Below, piece by piece: positions 8,306 to 16,821 of a DNA stretch of 64,000 nucleotides. This DNA comes from Mesorhizobium sp. NBSH29 (GTDB lineage: Bacteria; Pseudomonadota; Alphaproteobacteria; Rhizobiales; Rhizobiaceae). Where the stretch lies: contig NZ_CP045492.1 of NCBI RefSeq assembly GCF_015500055.1, forward strand, positions 3,420,501 through 3,484,500, given 5' to 3'. The notes under the pieces were generated by a model. It was not told where the DNA came from. It worked only from the letters and a program-made list of their open reading frames with translations, and did not search any database. Every line of letters starts with the position of its first letter. The first letter of the stretch is position 1. The translations under genes and the position numbers were made by a program.

Positions 8306-9757
8306 TCAAACCCCGCTTGCCGGAATGCCGCTACGCTCGATCCGGCGCGGCGCGGTGATTTCCTTCCAGGTTGAAAGCGCCTGATTGATAACCCCGTTCG
8401 GCTCGCGCGCCACGAATTTTCCGTGTCCGGGCGTCGCCTGAACATCACCGTCCCGCACGGCCAGTTCGCCCCGTGTGAAGACGAAGCGCGGCACGCCCAT
8501 CACCTCGATACCTTCGAAAACATTGTAGTCGATCGCTGATTGCTGGCCCTTTGCAGTAATCTTCTTTTTCCGCTTCGGATCCCACACCACGATATCGGCG
8601 TCGGCTCCTTCCACGATCGCGCCCTTTTGCGGGTACATGTTGAGTATCTTGGCAATGTTGGTCGACGTCACGGCAACGAACTCATTCATGGTCAGCCGTC
8701 CCGTGTTCACGCCATACGTCCAAAGCACCGGCATCCGGTCCTCGAGGCCACCGGTGCCGTTGGGGATCTTGGTAAAGTCGCCGACACCATTGCGTTTCTG
8801 CTTGGTGGTAAAGGCGCAATGATCCGTCGCCACCACCTGGAGAGATCCGGCCTGCAACCCCGCCCACAGGGAATCTTGATGCTGCTTGTTGCGGAAAGGC
8901 GGGCTCATCACCCGTCGTGCTGCGTGATCCCAATCGGTGTTGAAATATTCCGTCTCATCGAGAACCAGATGCTGTACCAGCGGCTCGCCATAGACACGCA
9001 TGCCCTTTTGCCGCGCTCGGCGGATAGCCTCGTGCGCCTGCTCGCAGGACGTGTGCACAACATAAAGTGGGGAGCCCGCCATATCGGCGATCATGATAGC
9101 GCGGTTAGTGGCCTCGCCCTCCACTTCGGGAGGACGGGAATAGGCATGCGCCTCGGGTCCATTGTTTCCGGCCGCGAGCAGCTTTTGCGACAACTGCGCT
9201 ACCACGTCACCGTTCTCGGCATGCACCAGCGGCAGAGCACCAAGCTCCGCGCAGCGCTGGAATGACGAATACATCTCGTCGTCATCCACCATTAACGCGC
9301 CTTTGTAGGCCATGAAATGCTTGAACGAGGTGATGCCGCGGTCAACCACCTCGGCCATCTCGTTGAACACCTGTTCATTCCACCAGGTGATCGCCATGTG
9401 GAACGAATAGTCACAGGCCGCCTTGGAAGTCTTGTTGTCCCACATCGTCAGCGCTTCCAGCAGGGATTGCTGCGGGGCCGGCAAGCAGAAATCCACCACC
9501 ATCGTGGTGCCGCCAGAAAGGGCGGCGCGCGTACCGCTTTCAAAATCATCGGCCGAATACGTGCCCATGAACGGCATTTCCAGATGCGTGTGAGGGTCGA
9601 TCCCGCCTGGCATCACGTAGCAGCCGATCGCATCAAACGCTTCGTCGCCCACAAGGTCTTGGCCGATGGCCAAAACTTTGCCGCCTTCGATCAGAACATC
9701 GGCCTTCCACGTACGGTCGGCAGTGACGACTGTCCCGTTCTTGATGACTTTTGACAT
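8306..9757 (-). CDS. hydA: Dihydropyrimidinase (D-hydantoinase)
   Basis: A 483-residue cyclic amidohydrolase that opens dihydrouracil or dihydrothymine to N-carbamoyl-beta-amino acids, the second step of reductive pyrimidine breakdown. Visible metal-site motifs are GIDPHTHLEMPF (two His), the lysine to be carbamylated in SFKHFMAYKG, the His of HAENGD and of VVHTSCEQAH, and the Asp of VATDHCAFTT. The full length and all ligands suggest an active enzyme. It lies 60 bases after the amidohydrolase gene and immediately before the small secreted protein, in the same minus-strand operon. Confidence 0.95.
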   Translation of the reverse strand: MSKVIKNGTVVTADRTWKADVLIEGGKVLAIGQDLVGDEAFDAIGCYVMPGGIDPHTHLEMPFMGTYSADDFESGTRAALSGGTTMVVDFCLPAPQQSLLEALTMWDNKTSKAACDYSFHMAITWWNEQVFNEMAEVVDRGITSFKHFMAYKGALMVDDDEMYSSFQRCAELGALPLVHAENGDVVAQLSQKLLAAGNNGPEAHAYSRPPEVEGEATNRAIMIADMAGSPLYVVHTSCEQAHEAIRRARQKGMRVYGEPLVQHLVLDETEYFNTDWDHAARRVMSPPFRNKQHQDSLWAGLQAGSLQVVATDHCAFTTKQKRNGVGDFTKIPNGTGGLEDRMPVLWTYGVNTGRLTMNEFVAVTSTNIAKILNMYPQKGAIVEGADADIVVWDPKRKKKITAKGQQSAIDYNVFEGIEVMGVPRFVFTRGELAVRDGDVQATPGHGKFVAREPNGVINQALSTWKEITAPRRIERSGIPASGV

Positions 9758-9817
9758 ATATCCAGTTCCCTCTGCTCTTCGCGCTTCTGACGAGCGTCGT
9801 TTGGCAATGATGTTTGG

Positions 9818-11074
9818 CTAATCCACGATCCCTGCCGTTTCCACCACCGCGTGAAACAGGACGTCTGCACCTGCAGCCGCCCAATCCTTGAAAATTTCTT
9901 CCGCCTCATTGTGCGAGAGGCCGTCGATGCAAGGGCACATCACCATGGCGGTTGGCGCCACGCGGTTTATCCAGCACGCGTCGTGGCCTGCCCCTGAGAC
10001 GATGTCGCGATGCGAATAACCAAGCCGCTCAGCTGCCTCGCGCACCGCTCTGACGCAGCCCTCATCGAACGTGACCGGATCAAAATGTCCGACCAGTTCG
10101 ATACCGAACGAAATATCGAGCGCCTCACACACAGTCTCGATACCGGCACGAATACGCTCGTCCATCTCATCCAGCACCGCCTTGTTGGGCGAGCGGATGT
10201 CGACGGTGAATACTGTGCGTCCGGCGATGATGTTGCGGGAGTTCGGATGGGCTTCCATATGGCCGACCGCGCCTACCGCTTCCGGCTGGTAATCCATCGC
10301 AATCTCGTGGACGAGCTCGATGACCCGGGCCATACCAAGCCCTGCATTGCGGCGCTTAGGCATCGGGGTCGAACCTGTGTGGCTCTCCTTGCCGGTCAGC
10401 GTTACCTCCAGCCATTTCAGCCCTTGGCCGTGGGTGACCACGCCGATATCGATACACTCATCCTCGAGTATGGGCCCCTGTTCGATATGCAGCTCAAAGA
10501 AGGCGTGCATCTTGCGCGAGCCGACCTGCTCCTCGCCCTTCCACCCGATACGCTCAAGTTCCTCGCCGAAGGTTTTGCCTGCGGCATCCTTGCGCTGATA
10601 GGCCCACTCCTGTTCGTGAACGCCGGCAAAAACGCCCGACGCCAGCATCGCCGGCGCAAAGCGCGTCCCTTCTTCATTCGTCCAGTTGGTCACCACGATC
10701 GGATGTTTGGTTTTGATATCGAGATCGTTGAGCGAACGAATAATTTCCAGCCCGCCCAGAACGCCAAGCACGCCATCATATTTTCCGCCCGTCGGCTGCG
10801 TATCGAGATGCGAACCGACATAGACCGGTAGTGCCTCAGGATCGCTTCCCTCACGCCGGGCAAACATGGTGCCCATCTGGTCAACGCCCATTGCCAGCCC
10901 CGCCTCCTCGCACCATCGCTTGAACAGGTGCCGGCCCTCGCTATCAACATCGGTCAGCGTCTGGCGATTGTTGCCGCCGGCAACTCCGGGGCCGATCTGC
11001 GCCATTTCCATCAGGCTGTCCCATAGCCGGTCGGCATTGATGCGCAGATTTTCCCCGGGTGCTGCCATGCTCAT
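9818..11074 (-). CDS. M20-family N-carbamoyl-beta-alanine / N-carbamoyl amino acid amidohydrolase
   Basis: A 418-residue zinc hydrolase of the AmaB/HyuC/allantoate amidohydrolase group. Metal and substrate motifs include VGSHLDTQPTGGKYDG, TNEEGTRFAP, ELHIEQGPILE and SGAGHDACW. Beside dihydropyrimidinase and PreTA its job is almost certainly beta-ureidopropionase: N-carbamoyl-beta-alanine to beta-alanine, CO2 and ammonia. Allantoate or L-carbamoylase activity cannot be excluded by sequence alone. Its start overlaps the cupin gene stop by four bases (ATGA). Confidence 0.92.
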   Translation of the reverse strand: MSMAAPGENLRINADRLWDSLMEMAQIGPGVAGGNNRQTLTDVDSEGRHLFKRWCEEAGLAMGVDQMGTMFARREGSDPEALPVYVGSHLDTQPTGGKYDGVLGVLGGLEIIRSLNDLDIKTKHPIVVTNWTNEEGTRFAPAMLASGVFAGVHEQEWAYQRKDAAGKTFGEELERIGWKGEEQVGSRKMHAFFELHIEQGPILEDECIDIGVVTHGQGLKWLEVTLTGKESHTGSTPMPKRRNAGLGMARVIELVHEIAMDYQPEAVGAVGHMEAHPNSRNIIAGRTVFTVDIRSPNKAVLDEMDERIRAGIETVCEALDISFGIELVGHFDPVTFDEGCVRAVREAAERLGYSHRDIVSGAGHDACWINRVAPTAMVMCPCIDGLSHNEAEEIFKDWAAAGADVLFHAVVETAGIVD

Positions 11075-11361
11075 TCCTTCAGTTCAACTTCGATGAACGC
11101 CATCGGCGCCAACCCGCCATTGACGACATTATGTTCTACGCCTGTCTCGCGTCGATATGCGATGCCGGCTTCAAGCTCCACCTTCCGGCTTGCCCCTCCC
11201 GGCTCCTCGAGCAAGAAGGCGCAGGGTGTCACCGTCATCACCACATAGTCCATGCCATGCCGATGCCAGCCGGTTTCCGCACCAGGCTCAAAGTCCCATC
11301 GCGTCACCCGAACCCTGGCATCATCGATCATCACCTCGCCCGATGCTTGCGGCCGGGCCAT
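11071..11361 (-). CDS. Small cupin-domain protein
   Basis: A 96-residue single-domain cupin. The first metal motif is GWHRHGMDYVV and the second half has YRRETGVEHNV, so the usual His/Glu metal set is largely present. It is packed between the aminotransferase gene (three-base gap) and the amidohydrolase gene (four-base overlap), so it is co-expressed with pyrimidine breakdown. Its reaction is unknown; it may be an accessory isomerase or a metabolite sensor. The fold call is good, the function open. Confidence 0.85.
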   Translation of the reverse strand: MARPQASGEVMIDDARVRVTRWDFEPGAETGWHRHGMDYVVMTVTPCAFLLEEPGGASRKVELEAGIAYRRETGVEHNVVNGGLAPMAFIEVELKE

Positions 11362-11364
11362 TGA

Positions 11365-12693
11365 TCAATCCACCGCCCGAAGCACGGCGCGCACATGGTC
11401 GATCAGTTCGTCGATCTGCCCCTTGGAGATGATCAGCGGCGGCGACAGCGCAATAATATCACCTGTCGTCCGTATCAATGCGCCGCGATCGAACGCTTTT
11501 ACAAACGCAGAAAACGCCCTTTTCGTCGGCTCGCCGGCAACCGGCTCAAGCTCGATCGCACCGACAAGACCAATGTTGCGGACATCGATGACATGTGGCT
11601 CTCCCTTCAACGAATGCAGCGCATCTTCCCAATAAGGTGAAAGCTCTGCGCCGCGGGTCAAAAGCCCCTCTTCCTTGTAGGTATCAAGCGTGGCGATACC
11701 GGCAGCGCAGGCGATCGGATTTCCGGAATACGTATATCCATGCATGAACTCGATCAGGTGCTCAGGCCCGGTCATGAAGGCGTCGTGAATTTCTTTCTTA
11801 ACAAAAACCGCGCCCATGGGAATGACACCGTTCGTGACCCCTTTCGCAGTCACCATGATATCTGGCGTTACGCCAAAGTAATCGGCTGCAAACGGCGTTC
11901 CCAACCGGCCAAAACCTGTTATCACCTCGTCAAAAATAAGCAATATGCCATGCTTCGTGCATATCTCACGCAGCTTCGTCAGATAGCCCTTTGGCGGAAT
12001 CAGAACACCAGTGGAACCGGCGACCGGCTCCACAATAACAGCCGCAATAGTTGAAGCATCATGCAGCGTGACGATGCGCTCCAGCTCTGTCGCCAGGTCG
12101 CCGCCAAGCTCGGGCTCGCCGCGGGTAAAAGCATTCTTGGCGATATCGTGCGTATGCGGCATATGATCGACACCGGTCAAAAGCGTGCCAAACATCTTAC
12201 GGTTCGAAACAATGCCGCCCACAGAAATACCGCCGAAATTCACGCCGTGATAACCGCGCTCGCGTCCGATCAACCGGAAGCGCGAACCCTCGCCGCGTAC
12301 GCGCTGAAAGGCGAGTGCGATCTTGAGTGCAGTATCGACGGATTCCGAACCAGAGTTGGTGAAAACCACATGGTCAAACCCGTCGGGTGCCATGTCGACC
12401 AGCCGGTTGGCAAATTCGAACGCAATCGGGTGCCCCATCTGGAACGCCGGGGCGTAATCGAGCTCGGAAGCTTGGGCGTGGATTGCCTCGGTGATTTTTG
12501 GTCTGCAATGCCCCGCATTGACACACCAGAGGCCGGCTGTGCCGTCGAGCACCTTCCGCCCATCCGTCGTCGTATAATGCATATCCTTGGCGGCCACGAA
12601 CATACGCGGCGACTTTTTGAATTGCCGGTTTGCAGTAAACGGCATCCAGAAAGCGGATAGATCGTTTGGCGTAACTTTCAATCTGTTTGACAT
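11365..12693 (-). CDS. Omega-amino acid (beta-alanine)--pyruvate aminotransferase
   Basis: A 442-residue class III PLP aminotransferase. It shows LDGTAGLWCVNAGH, the GSESVDTALK phosphate-binding stretch, ERGYHGVNFGG, the PLP-contacting FDEVITGFGR and the lysine in VTAKGVTNG. This pattern is that of beta-alanine:pyruvate transaminases, which turn beta-alanine from uracil into malonate semialdehyde. I start it at the ATG at 12693, with AAGGGGAAG upstream; a TTG two codons earlier is possible. It is the first gene of the minus-strand operon running to the importer, and a RutR-like palindrome lies about 80 bases upstream. Confidence 0.93.
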   Translation of the reverse strand: MSNRLKVTPNDLSAFWMPFTANRQFKKSPRMFVAAKDMHYTTTDGRKVLDGTAGLWCVNAGHCRPKITEAIHAQASELDYAPAFQMGHPIAFEFANRLVDMAPDGFDHVVFTNSGSESVDTALKIALAFQRVRGEGSRFRLIGRERGYHGVNFGGISVGGIVSNRKMFGTLLTGVDHMPHTHDIAKNAFTRGEPELGGDLATELERIVTLHDASTIAAVIVEPVAGSTGVLIPPKGYLTKLREICTKHGILLIFDEVITGFGRLGTPFAADYFGVTPDIMVTAKGVTNGVIPMGAVFVKKEIHDAFMTGPEHLIEFMHGYTYSGNPIACAAGIATLDTYKEEGLLTRGAELSPYWEDALHSLKGEPHVIDVRNIGLVGAIELEPVAGEPTKRAFSAFVKAFDRGALIRTTGDIIALSPPLIISKGQIDELIDHVRAVLRAVD

Positions 12694-12770
12694 AACCAAG
12701 CTTCCCCTTGCATCTTTTTATGGTGCGGCCAACGCTTGGTCTTTGGCGCACAATCGTGCTACGCAAATTT

Positions 12771-12786
12771 TTGACCGGTTGGACAA
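12771..12786. promoter_or_regulatory. rutR: RutR-like operator
   Basis: The 16-mer TTGACCGGTTGGACAA matches the known RutR consensus TTGACCA-NN-TGGTCAA at 12 of 14 defined positions. It lies between the divergent aminotransferase operon and rutR. A further half-site, CGGTCAA at 12808-12814, faces it across a short spacer containing GTTAAC. It fits uracil/thymine-responsive control of both directions. Confidence 0.65.
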
Positions 12787-12925
12787 ACGTTAACACCGCC
12801 AGTTGGACGGTCAAGGGAATTGTAGGGGAAATGACGCATGAAAAGCGCCTTCCACAGGCGAACAAAAACTGGTCCAGACAATTGGTCCAGATCAAGGCCT
12901 CTCCCAGTAAATTCAACGGGTGGCG

Positions 12926-13558
12926 ATGAACATGGACACTCCTGCGCGACCCCGCACCCGTATCCAGAGCGAAAAGCGCTACATCATACTTGAAGCGGCG
13001 CTGGAAATCTTTTCTGCAAACGGGTTCCGGGGTGCCACCATCGACCAGATTGCCGATGCGGCAGGCATGTCCAAGCCCAATCTCCTCTACTATTTTCGCC
13101 GCAAAGAAGACATCCATGAGGCGCTGATGCAACGCCTTCTTGACACTTGGCTTGCGCCGTTGCGTGAACTCGACGATGTGGGAGATCCCATGACCGAGCT
13201 ACGCAGCTACATCCGCCGCAAACTCGAGATGGCGCGCGACTACCCGCGCGAAAGCCGCCTGTTTGCCAACGAGATTCTGCAAGGCGCTCCGCGCATTATG
13301 CCCTTGATCGAGGGCGAACTGAAAACTCTGGTCGACGAAAAAGCGTCGATCATCCGCGGCTGGATGCGCACAGGGAAAATCACCCAAACCGATCCCCATC
13401 ATCTGATCTTCTCGATATGGGCAACCACCCAGCACTACGCCGATTTCGACACCCAGGTCCGCGCCGTCCTCGGCCCCGACCGCGGAAGCGATGGTCGCTT
13501 CGAGGATGCCGCCCGCTTTCTGGAAAGCCTGTTCATGAACGGTTTGATGCCAAGGTAG
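12926..13558 (+). CDS. rutR: TetR-family pyrimidine regulator RutR
   Basis: A 210-residue TetR-type protein. The N-terminal helix-turn-helix reads DQIADAAGMSKPNLLYYF. The ligand domain closely follows E. coli RutR in stretches such as SRDYP/ARDYPRESRLF, DEKASIIRGW and HLIFSIWATTQHYADF. RutR senses uracil and thymine and leaves DNA when they bind. I chose the ATG at 12926; a GTG at 12920 and an ATG at 12932 are alternatives, since no strong ribosome site decides. It is divergent from the aminotransferase operon and sits between two pyrimidine operons, each with a RutR-like site. This fits local repression that is lifted by substrate. Confidence 0.93.
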   Translation: MNMDTPARPRTRIQSEKRYIILEAALEIFSANGFRGATIDQIADAAGMSKPNLLYYFRRKEDIHEALMQRLLDTWLAPLRELDDVGDPMTELRSYIRRKLEMARDYPRESRLFANEILQGAPRIMPLIEGELKTLVDEKASIIRGWMRTGKITQTDPHHLIFSIWATTQHYADFDTQVRAVLGPDRGSDGRFEDAARFLESLFMNGLMPR

Positions 13559-13926
13559 CATAGGCCGGTTCCCACAATTGCACCGGGTTGCCCACGGGAT
13601 CGGCCAATCTTGCAAACCGCCCGTTGGGATAGATCTACGCATCCACCTCCACCGTAATTTCAGCGGATCGCAGCTTGGGTGACTATCGCATCAAGATTGC
13701 CCACGCGAAAATTGATCATCCATTGCTGCGTGGCATTGCCGAAATAATTGCTGTTATCGGGGAATGGTGCAAACACGGTCGGTCCCGCCTCCTGCTCCCA
13801 CACCTTCATGCAGTAATCTGCGGGGACGGGGTCGACGCCGAGATGATCAAAATACCATTTGGCCAGCCCAGATGGACGAGTGGAGCGGAAGAAAAATCCG
13901 CCAATACCCTGTACTTTTTCCATCAT
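13533..13926 (-). pseudogene. Decayed VOC (glyoxalase-fold) gene
   Basis: The first ~88 codons from about 13923-13926 encode a typical VOC start (MEKVQGIGGFFFRS..., DPxxLAxWYxDHLGV-like) up to DAIVTQ. Then one extra base near 13674-13676 (CAAGCTG where CAGCTG restores the frame) shifts the reading. In the shifted frame the family tail continues: RSAEITVEVDA, a TAG at 13635-13637, then IYPNGRFARLADPVGNPVQL. So two independent lesions, a frameshift and a nonsense codon, break the gene. The tail also runs into the 3' end of rutR. It is probably inactive. Confidence 0.8.
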
Positions 13927-14039
13927 GGTTTCCTCCGCTTGATCGGGGCGGTCTATTTCCTCGCAATCTTGGCGAGCAAGCAAAACGCGCCTGCCCGCGC
14001 GGTGACCCAGCGCAAGCAGAATGTAATCATCCAGGAAGC

Positions 14040-15353
14040 CTATTCTGCAGCCGGCCGCGCCATTGGATTGTTGGGGTGCTGCGTCCAGTTGGCGTAGACG
14101 GGCGACACTGTTTGGCCGGTCCGCTCATCCATCGCTCCGGCTGCCAGCGGCTCCATGGTGATGCAGTTTTCCACCGGGCACACATTCACGCAGAGATTGC
14201 AGCCAACGCATTCCGCCTCGATCACCTCGAAATGGCGCTTTCCATCGACCATGCTGGTAATCGCCTGATGCGAGGTATCCTCACATGCAATGTGGCAGCG
14301 CCCGCATTTGATGCACAGATCCTGGTCGATTTGGGCCTTGGCGATGTAATTGAGGTTGAGATACTGCCAGTCCGTAACATTGGGCGTCGCGCGGCCTACC
14401 ACATCGGCAAGCGTGCCATGACCCTTGGCGTCCATCCAATTCTTCAGCCCCTCGATCATCTCCTCGACGATCTTGAAGCCATAGGTCATGGCTGCGGTGC
14501 ACACCTGAACATTGCCAGCGCCGAGCGCCATAAATTCAGCCGCATCCCGCCAAGTGGTAATGCCACCAATGCCTGAGATCGGCAGGCCACGTGTTTCAGG
14601 ATCGCGCGCTATCTCGGCCACCATATTGAGCGCGATAGGCTTCACCGCGGGACCGCAATAGCCGCCATGGCTTCCCTTGCCGTCGATCGACGGTTCGGGC
14701 GAGAAGGTATCCAGATTGACAGCAGTGATCGAGTTGATTGTGTTGATCAGGGAGACGGCATCCGTGCCCCCCGACATCGCTGCCCTCGCGGGTTTGCGGA
14801 TATCAGCAATGTTCGGCGTCAGCTTGGTGATCACCGGCATGCGGGTATTGGCCTTACACCAGCGCACCACCATCTCGATGTATTCGGGCACCTGGCCAAC
14901 GGCAGCGCCCATACCGCGTTCGCTCATGCCGTGCGGACAGCCGAAATTGAGCTCAATGCCATCGGCGGCCGTTTCTTCAACCAAAGGCAAAATAGCCTTC
15001 CACGCCTGTTCCTCGCAGGGCACCATCAGCGAAACGACAATGGCCCGGTCAGGCCAGTCCTTCTTCACCTGTTTGATTTCGACGAGGTTTTGGTAGAGGT
15101 CGCGGTCGGTGATCAGCTCGATATTGTTGAGCCCGAGAAGCCGCCGGTCTGCGCCCCAGATTGCACCATAGCGCGGGCCGTTGACGTTGACTACCGGCGG
15201 ACCCTCCTCGCCAAGCGTCTTCCAAACGACACCGCCCCAGCCGGCCTTGAAGGCCCTGACGACGTTATAGGCCTTGTCCGTCGGCGGCGCCGAAGCAAGC
15301 CAGAATGGGTTCGGCGATTTGATGCCAACGAAATCGTTGCGAATGTCTGCCAT
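14040..15353 (-). CDS. preA: NAD-dependent dihydropyrimidine dehydrogenase subunit PreA
   Basis: A 437-residue protein with an N-terminal dihydroorotate-dehydrogenase-like FMN barrel (about residues 1-310; NFGCPHG and the GIGGITTW phosphate loop are visible) and two C-terminal 4Fe-4S motifs, CIKCGRCHIAC and CVGCNLCVNVC. It reduces uracil and thymine to the 5,6-dihydro forms together with PreT. It follows preT by 48 bases on the same strand. Length and motifs are complete. Confidence 0.96.
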   Translation of the reverse strand: MADIRNDFVGIKSPNPFWLASAPPTDKAYNVVRAFKAGWGGVVWKTLGEEGPPVVNVNGPRYGAIWGADRRLLGLNNIELITDRDLYQNLVEIKQVKKDWPDRAIVVSLMVPCEEQAWKAILPLVEETAADGIELNFGCPHGMSERGMGAAVGQVPEYIEMVVRWCKANTRMPVITKLTPNIADIRKPARAAMSGGTDAVSLINTINSITAVNLDTFSPEPSIDGKGSHGGYCGPAVKPIALNMVAEIARDPETRGLPISGIGGITTWRDAAEFMALGAGNVQVCTAAMTYGFKIVEEMIEGLKNWMDAKGHGTLADVVGRATPNVTDWQYLNLNYIAKAQIDQDLCIKCGRCHIACEDTSHQAITSMVDGKRHFEVIEAECVGCNLCVNVCPVENCITMEPLAAGAMDERTGQTVSPVYANWTQHPNNPMARPAAE

Positions 15354-15401
15354 GGGTCGTTCTCCTAGGCGCGTGACAATTTATGGGTTCGTGCCGCAGC
15401 C

Positions 15402-16754
15402 TTATCCAACCAGAGTTCGATGCATGCTCTCGGCAGCATCCCGCCCCTGCGCGACGGCTGACACGGTCAGATCATCGCCGCCGAAAATACAGTCGCCGCC
15501 GGCCCACACGTTAGCCAGAGACGTTTTTCCTTCGCCATCAACGCGGATACGTCCGCCCTCCATCGCGACCAAAGCCCCGCTGCCGTCGAGTGCCGCAGGC
15601 TCAAAGTTCTGGCCAATGGCCCTGAATATCTGGTCGGCAGCAATCGTTAGCGTTTCGCCGGTGCCGGCCAACCTGCCTTCCGTCTCAGCGGTATATTCGA
15701 GCTCAATTCCGGCTGCTCGACCACCCTCAACGATCACCCGCCTCGGCTGTAGCCAATGACGGATGCTGACACCTTTTGCTGCGGCCAGGTACTGCTCGAA
15801 GCAGGAGGCATTCATCGCTTCCTTGCCCCGCCGATAGCAGATCGTAACTTCTTCCGCGCCCAGAAGCTTTGCCTGAACGCCGGCATCGATGGCAGTCATG
15901 CCGCCGCCAATGACGACCACACGCCGCCCTATCGGCAATTGCGACAGATCGTCTGCCTGGCGCAGTTCGGCAATGAATCCGACCGCATTGTCCACGCCGA
16001 CCGCATCCTCGCCTTCGGCCCGCAGCGCGTTCACGCCAGACAGGCCCATGCCTAGAAACACCGCGTGATAGGATGTCGTCAGTTCCGACAACTGATAGTC
16101 GCGCCCAAGCGCCTTGTTGTTGACGATGGCGATCCCGCCGATGGCAGTGACATAGTCCACTTCCGCCTGCGCAAACGCGTCAGTCGCCTTATAGGCCGCG
16201 ATTCCATATTCGTTCAGTCCACCGGACTTTTCACGCGCCTCAAAGACCGTCACAGCGTGCCCGTAACGCGCCAGTCTATGTGCTGCTGCAAGTCCTGCCG
16301 GCCCCGCACCCACCACCGCAACCTTTTTGCCGGTCTCCGCCGCACGGTCGTAAAACTGTTTGTGCTGCACCATTGCAATATCGGTTGAATAGCGCTGCAG
16401 ACGGCCGATCTGCACCGGCTTGCCCTCGGCTATCTCGCGAACGCATACTTCCTCGCACAGCGTCTCGGTGGGGCAGACCCGGGCGCACATGCCGCCCAGA
16501 ATGTTCTGGTCAAAAATCGTTTTGGCCGAACCAATCGGATTGCCCGTTGAAATCTGACGGATGAACAGTGGTATGTCGATGGATGTCGGACAGGCTTGCA
16601 TGCAGGGCGCATCGTAGCAAAAATAGCAGCGGTCGCTTTCCACCAGCGCCTCATGCGCATCAAGCGGCGGGTGCAGGTCGGAGAAATTTTGTGCATATTG
16701 CGCCGCAGGAAGGCGCGCTTCCGCTATACCTTGCTTGAACTGACCTTCGGCCAT
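15402..16754 (-). CDS. preT: Dihydropyrimidine dehydrogenase subunit PreT (NAD(P)H/FAD/Fe-S)
   Basis: A 450-residue electron-entry subunit resembling the small subunit of glutamate synthase. The N terminus has cysteine-rich iron-sulfur segments (CYFCYDAPCMQACP and GGMCARVCPTETLC). These are followed by an FAD site (VVGAGPAGLAAAHRLA), an NAD(P) site (VIGGGMTAIDAG) and the C-terminal GGDCIFGGDD FAD motif. It passes electrons from NAD(P)H to PreA. A RutR-like 16-mer lies 52-67 bases before its start, so preTA is probably a separate RutR-controlled operon. Confidence 0.96.
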   Translation of the reverse strand: MAEGQFKQGIAEARLPAAQYAQNFSDLHPPLDAHEALVESDRCYFCYDAPCMQACPTSIDIPLFIRQISTGNPIGSAKTIFDQNILGGMCARVCPTETLCEEVCVREIAEGKPVQIGRLQRYSTDIAMVQHKQFYDRAAETGKKVAVVGAGPAGLAAAHRLARYGHAVTVFEAREKSGGLNEYGIAAYKATDAFAQAEVDYVTAIGGIAIVNNKALGRDYQLSELTTSYHAVFLGMGLSGVNALRAEGEDAVGVDNAVGFIAELRQADDLSQLPIGRRVVVIGGGMTAIDAGVQAKLLGAEEVTICYRRGKEAMNASCFEQYLAAAKGVSIRHWLQPRRVIVEGGRAAGIELEYTAETEGRLAGTGETLTIAADQIFRAIGQNFEPAALDGSGALVAMEGGRIRVDGEGKTSLANVWAGGDCIFGGDDLTVSAVAQGRDAAESMHRTLVG

Positions 16755-16805
16755 CCAAAATCCCCCATTGCTTTCATTTTAACCAACGCTAGCACAGCTG
16801 AATTT

Positions 16806-16821
16806 TTTATCAATCGGTCAA
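16806..16821. promoter_or_regulatory. RutR-like operator before preT
   Basis: On the minus strand this reads TTGACCGATTGATAAA, matching the RutR consensus at 11 of 14 defined positions. It has the same TTGACCG left half as the site at 12771. It lies upstream of preT and touches the end of the methyltransferase gene. Binding is inferred. Confidence 0.5.
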
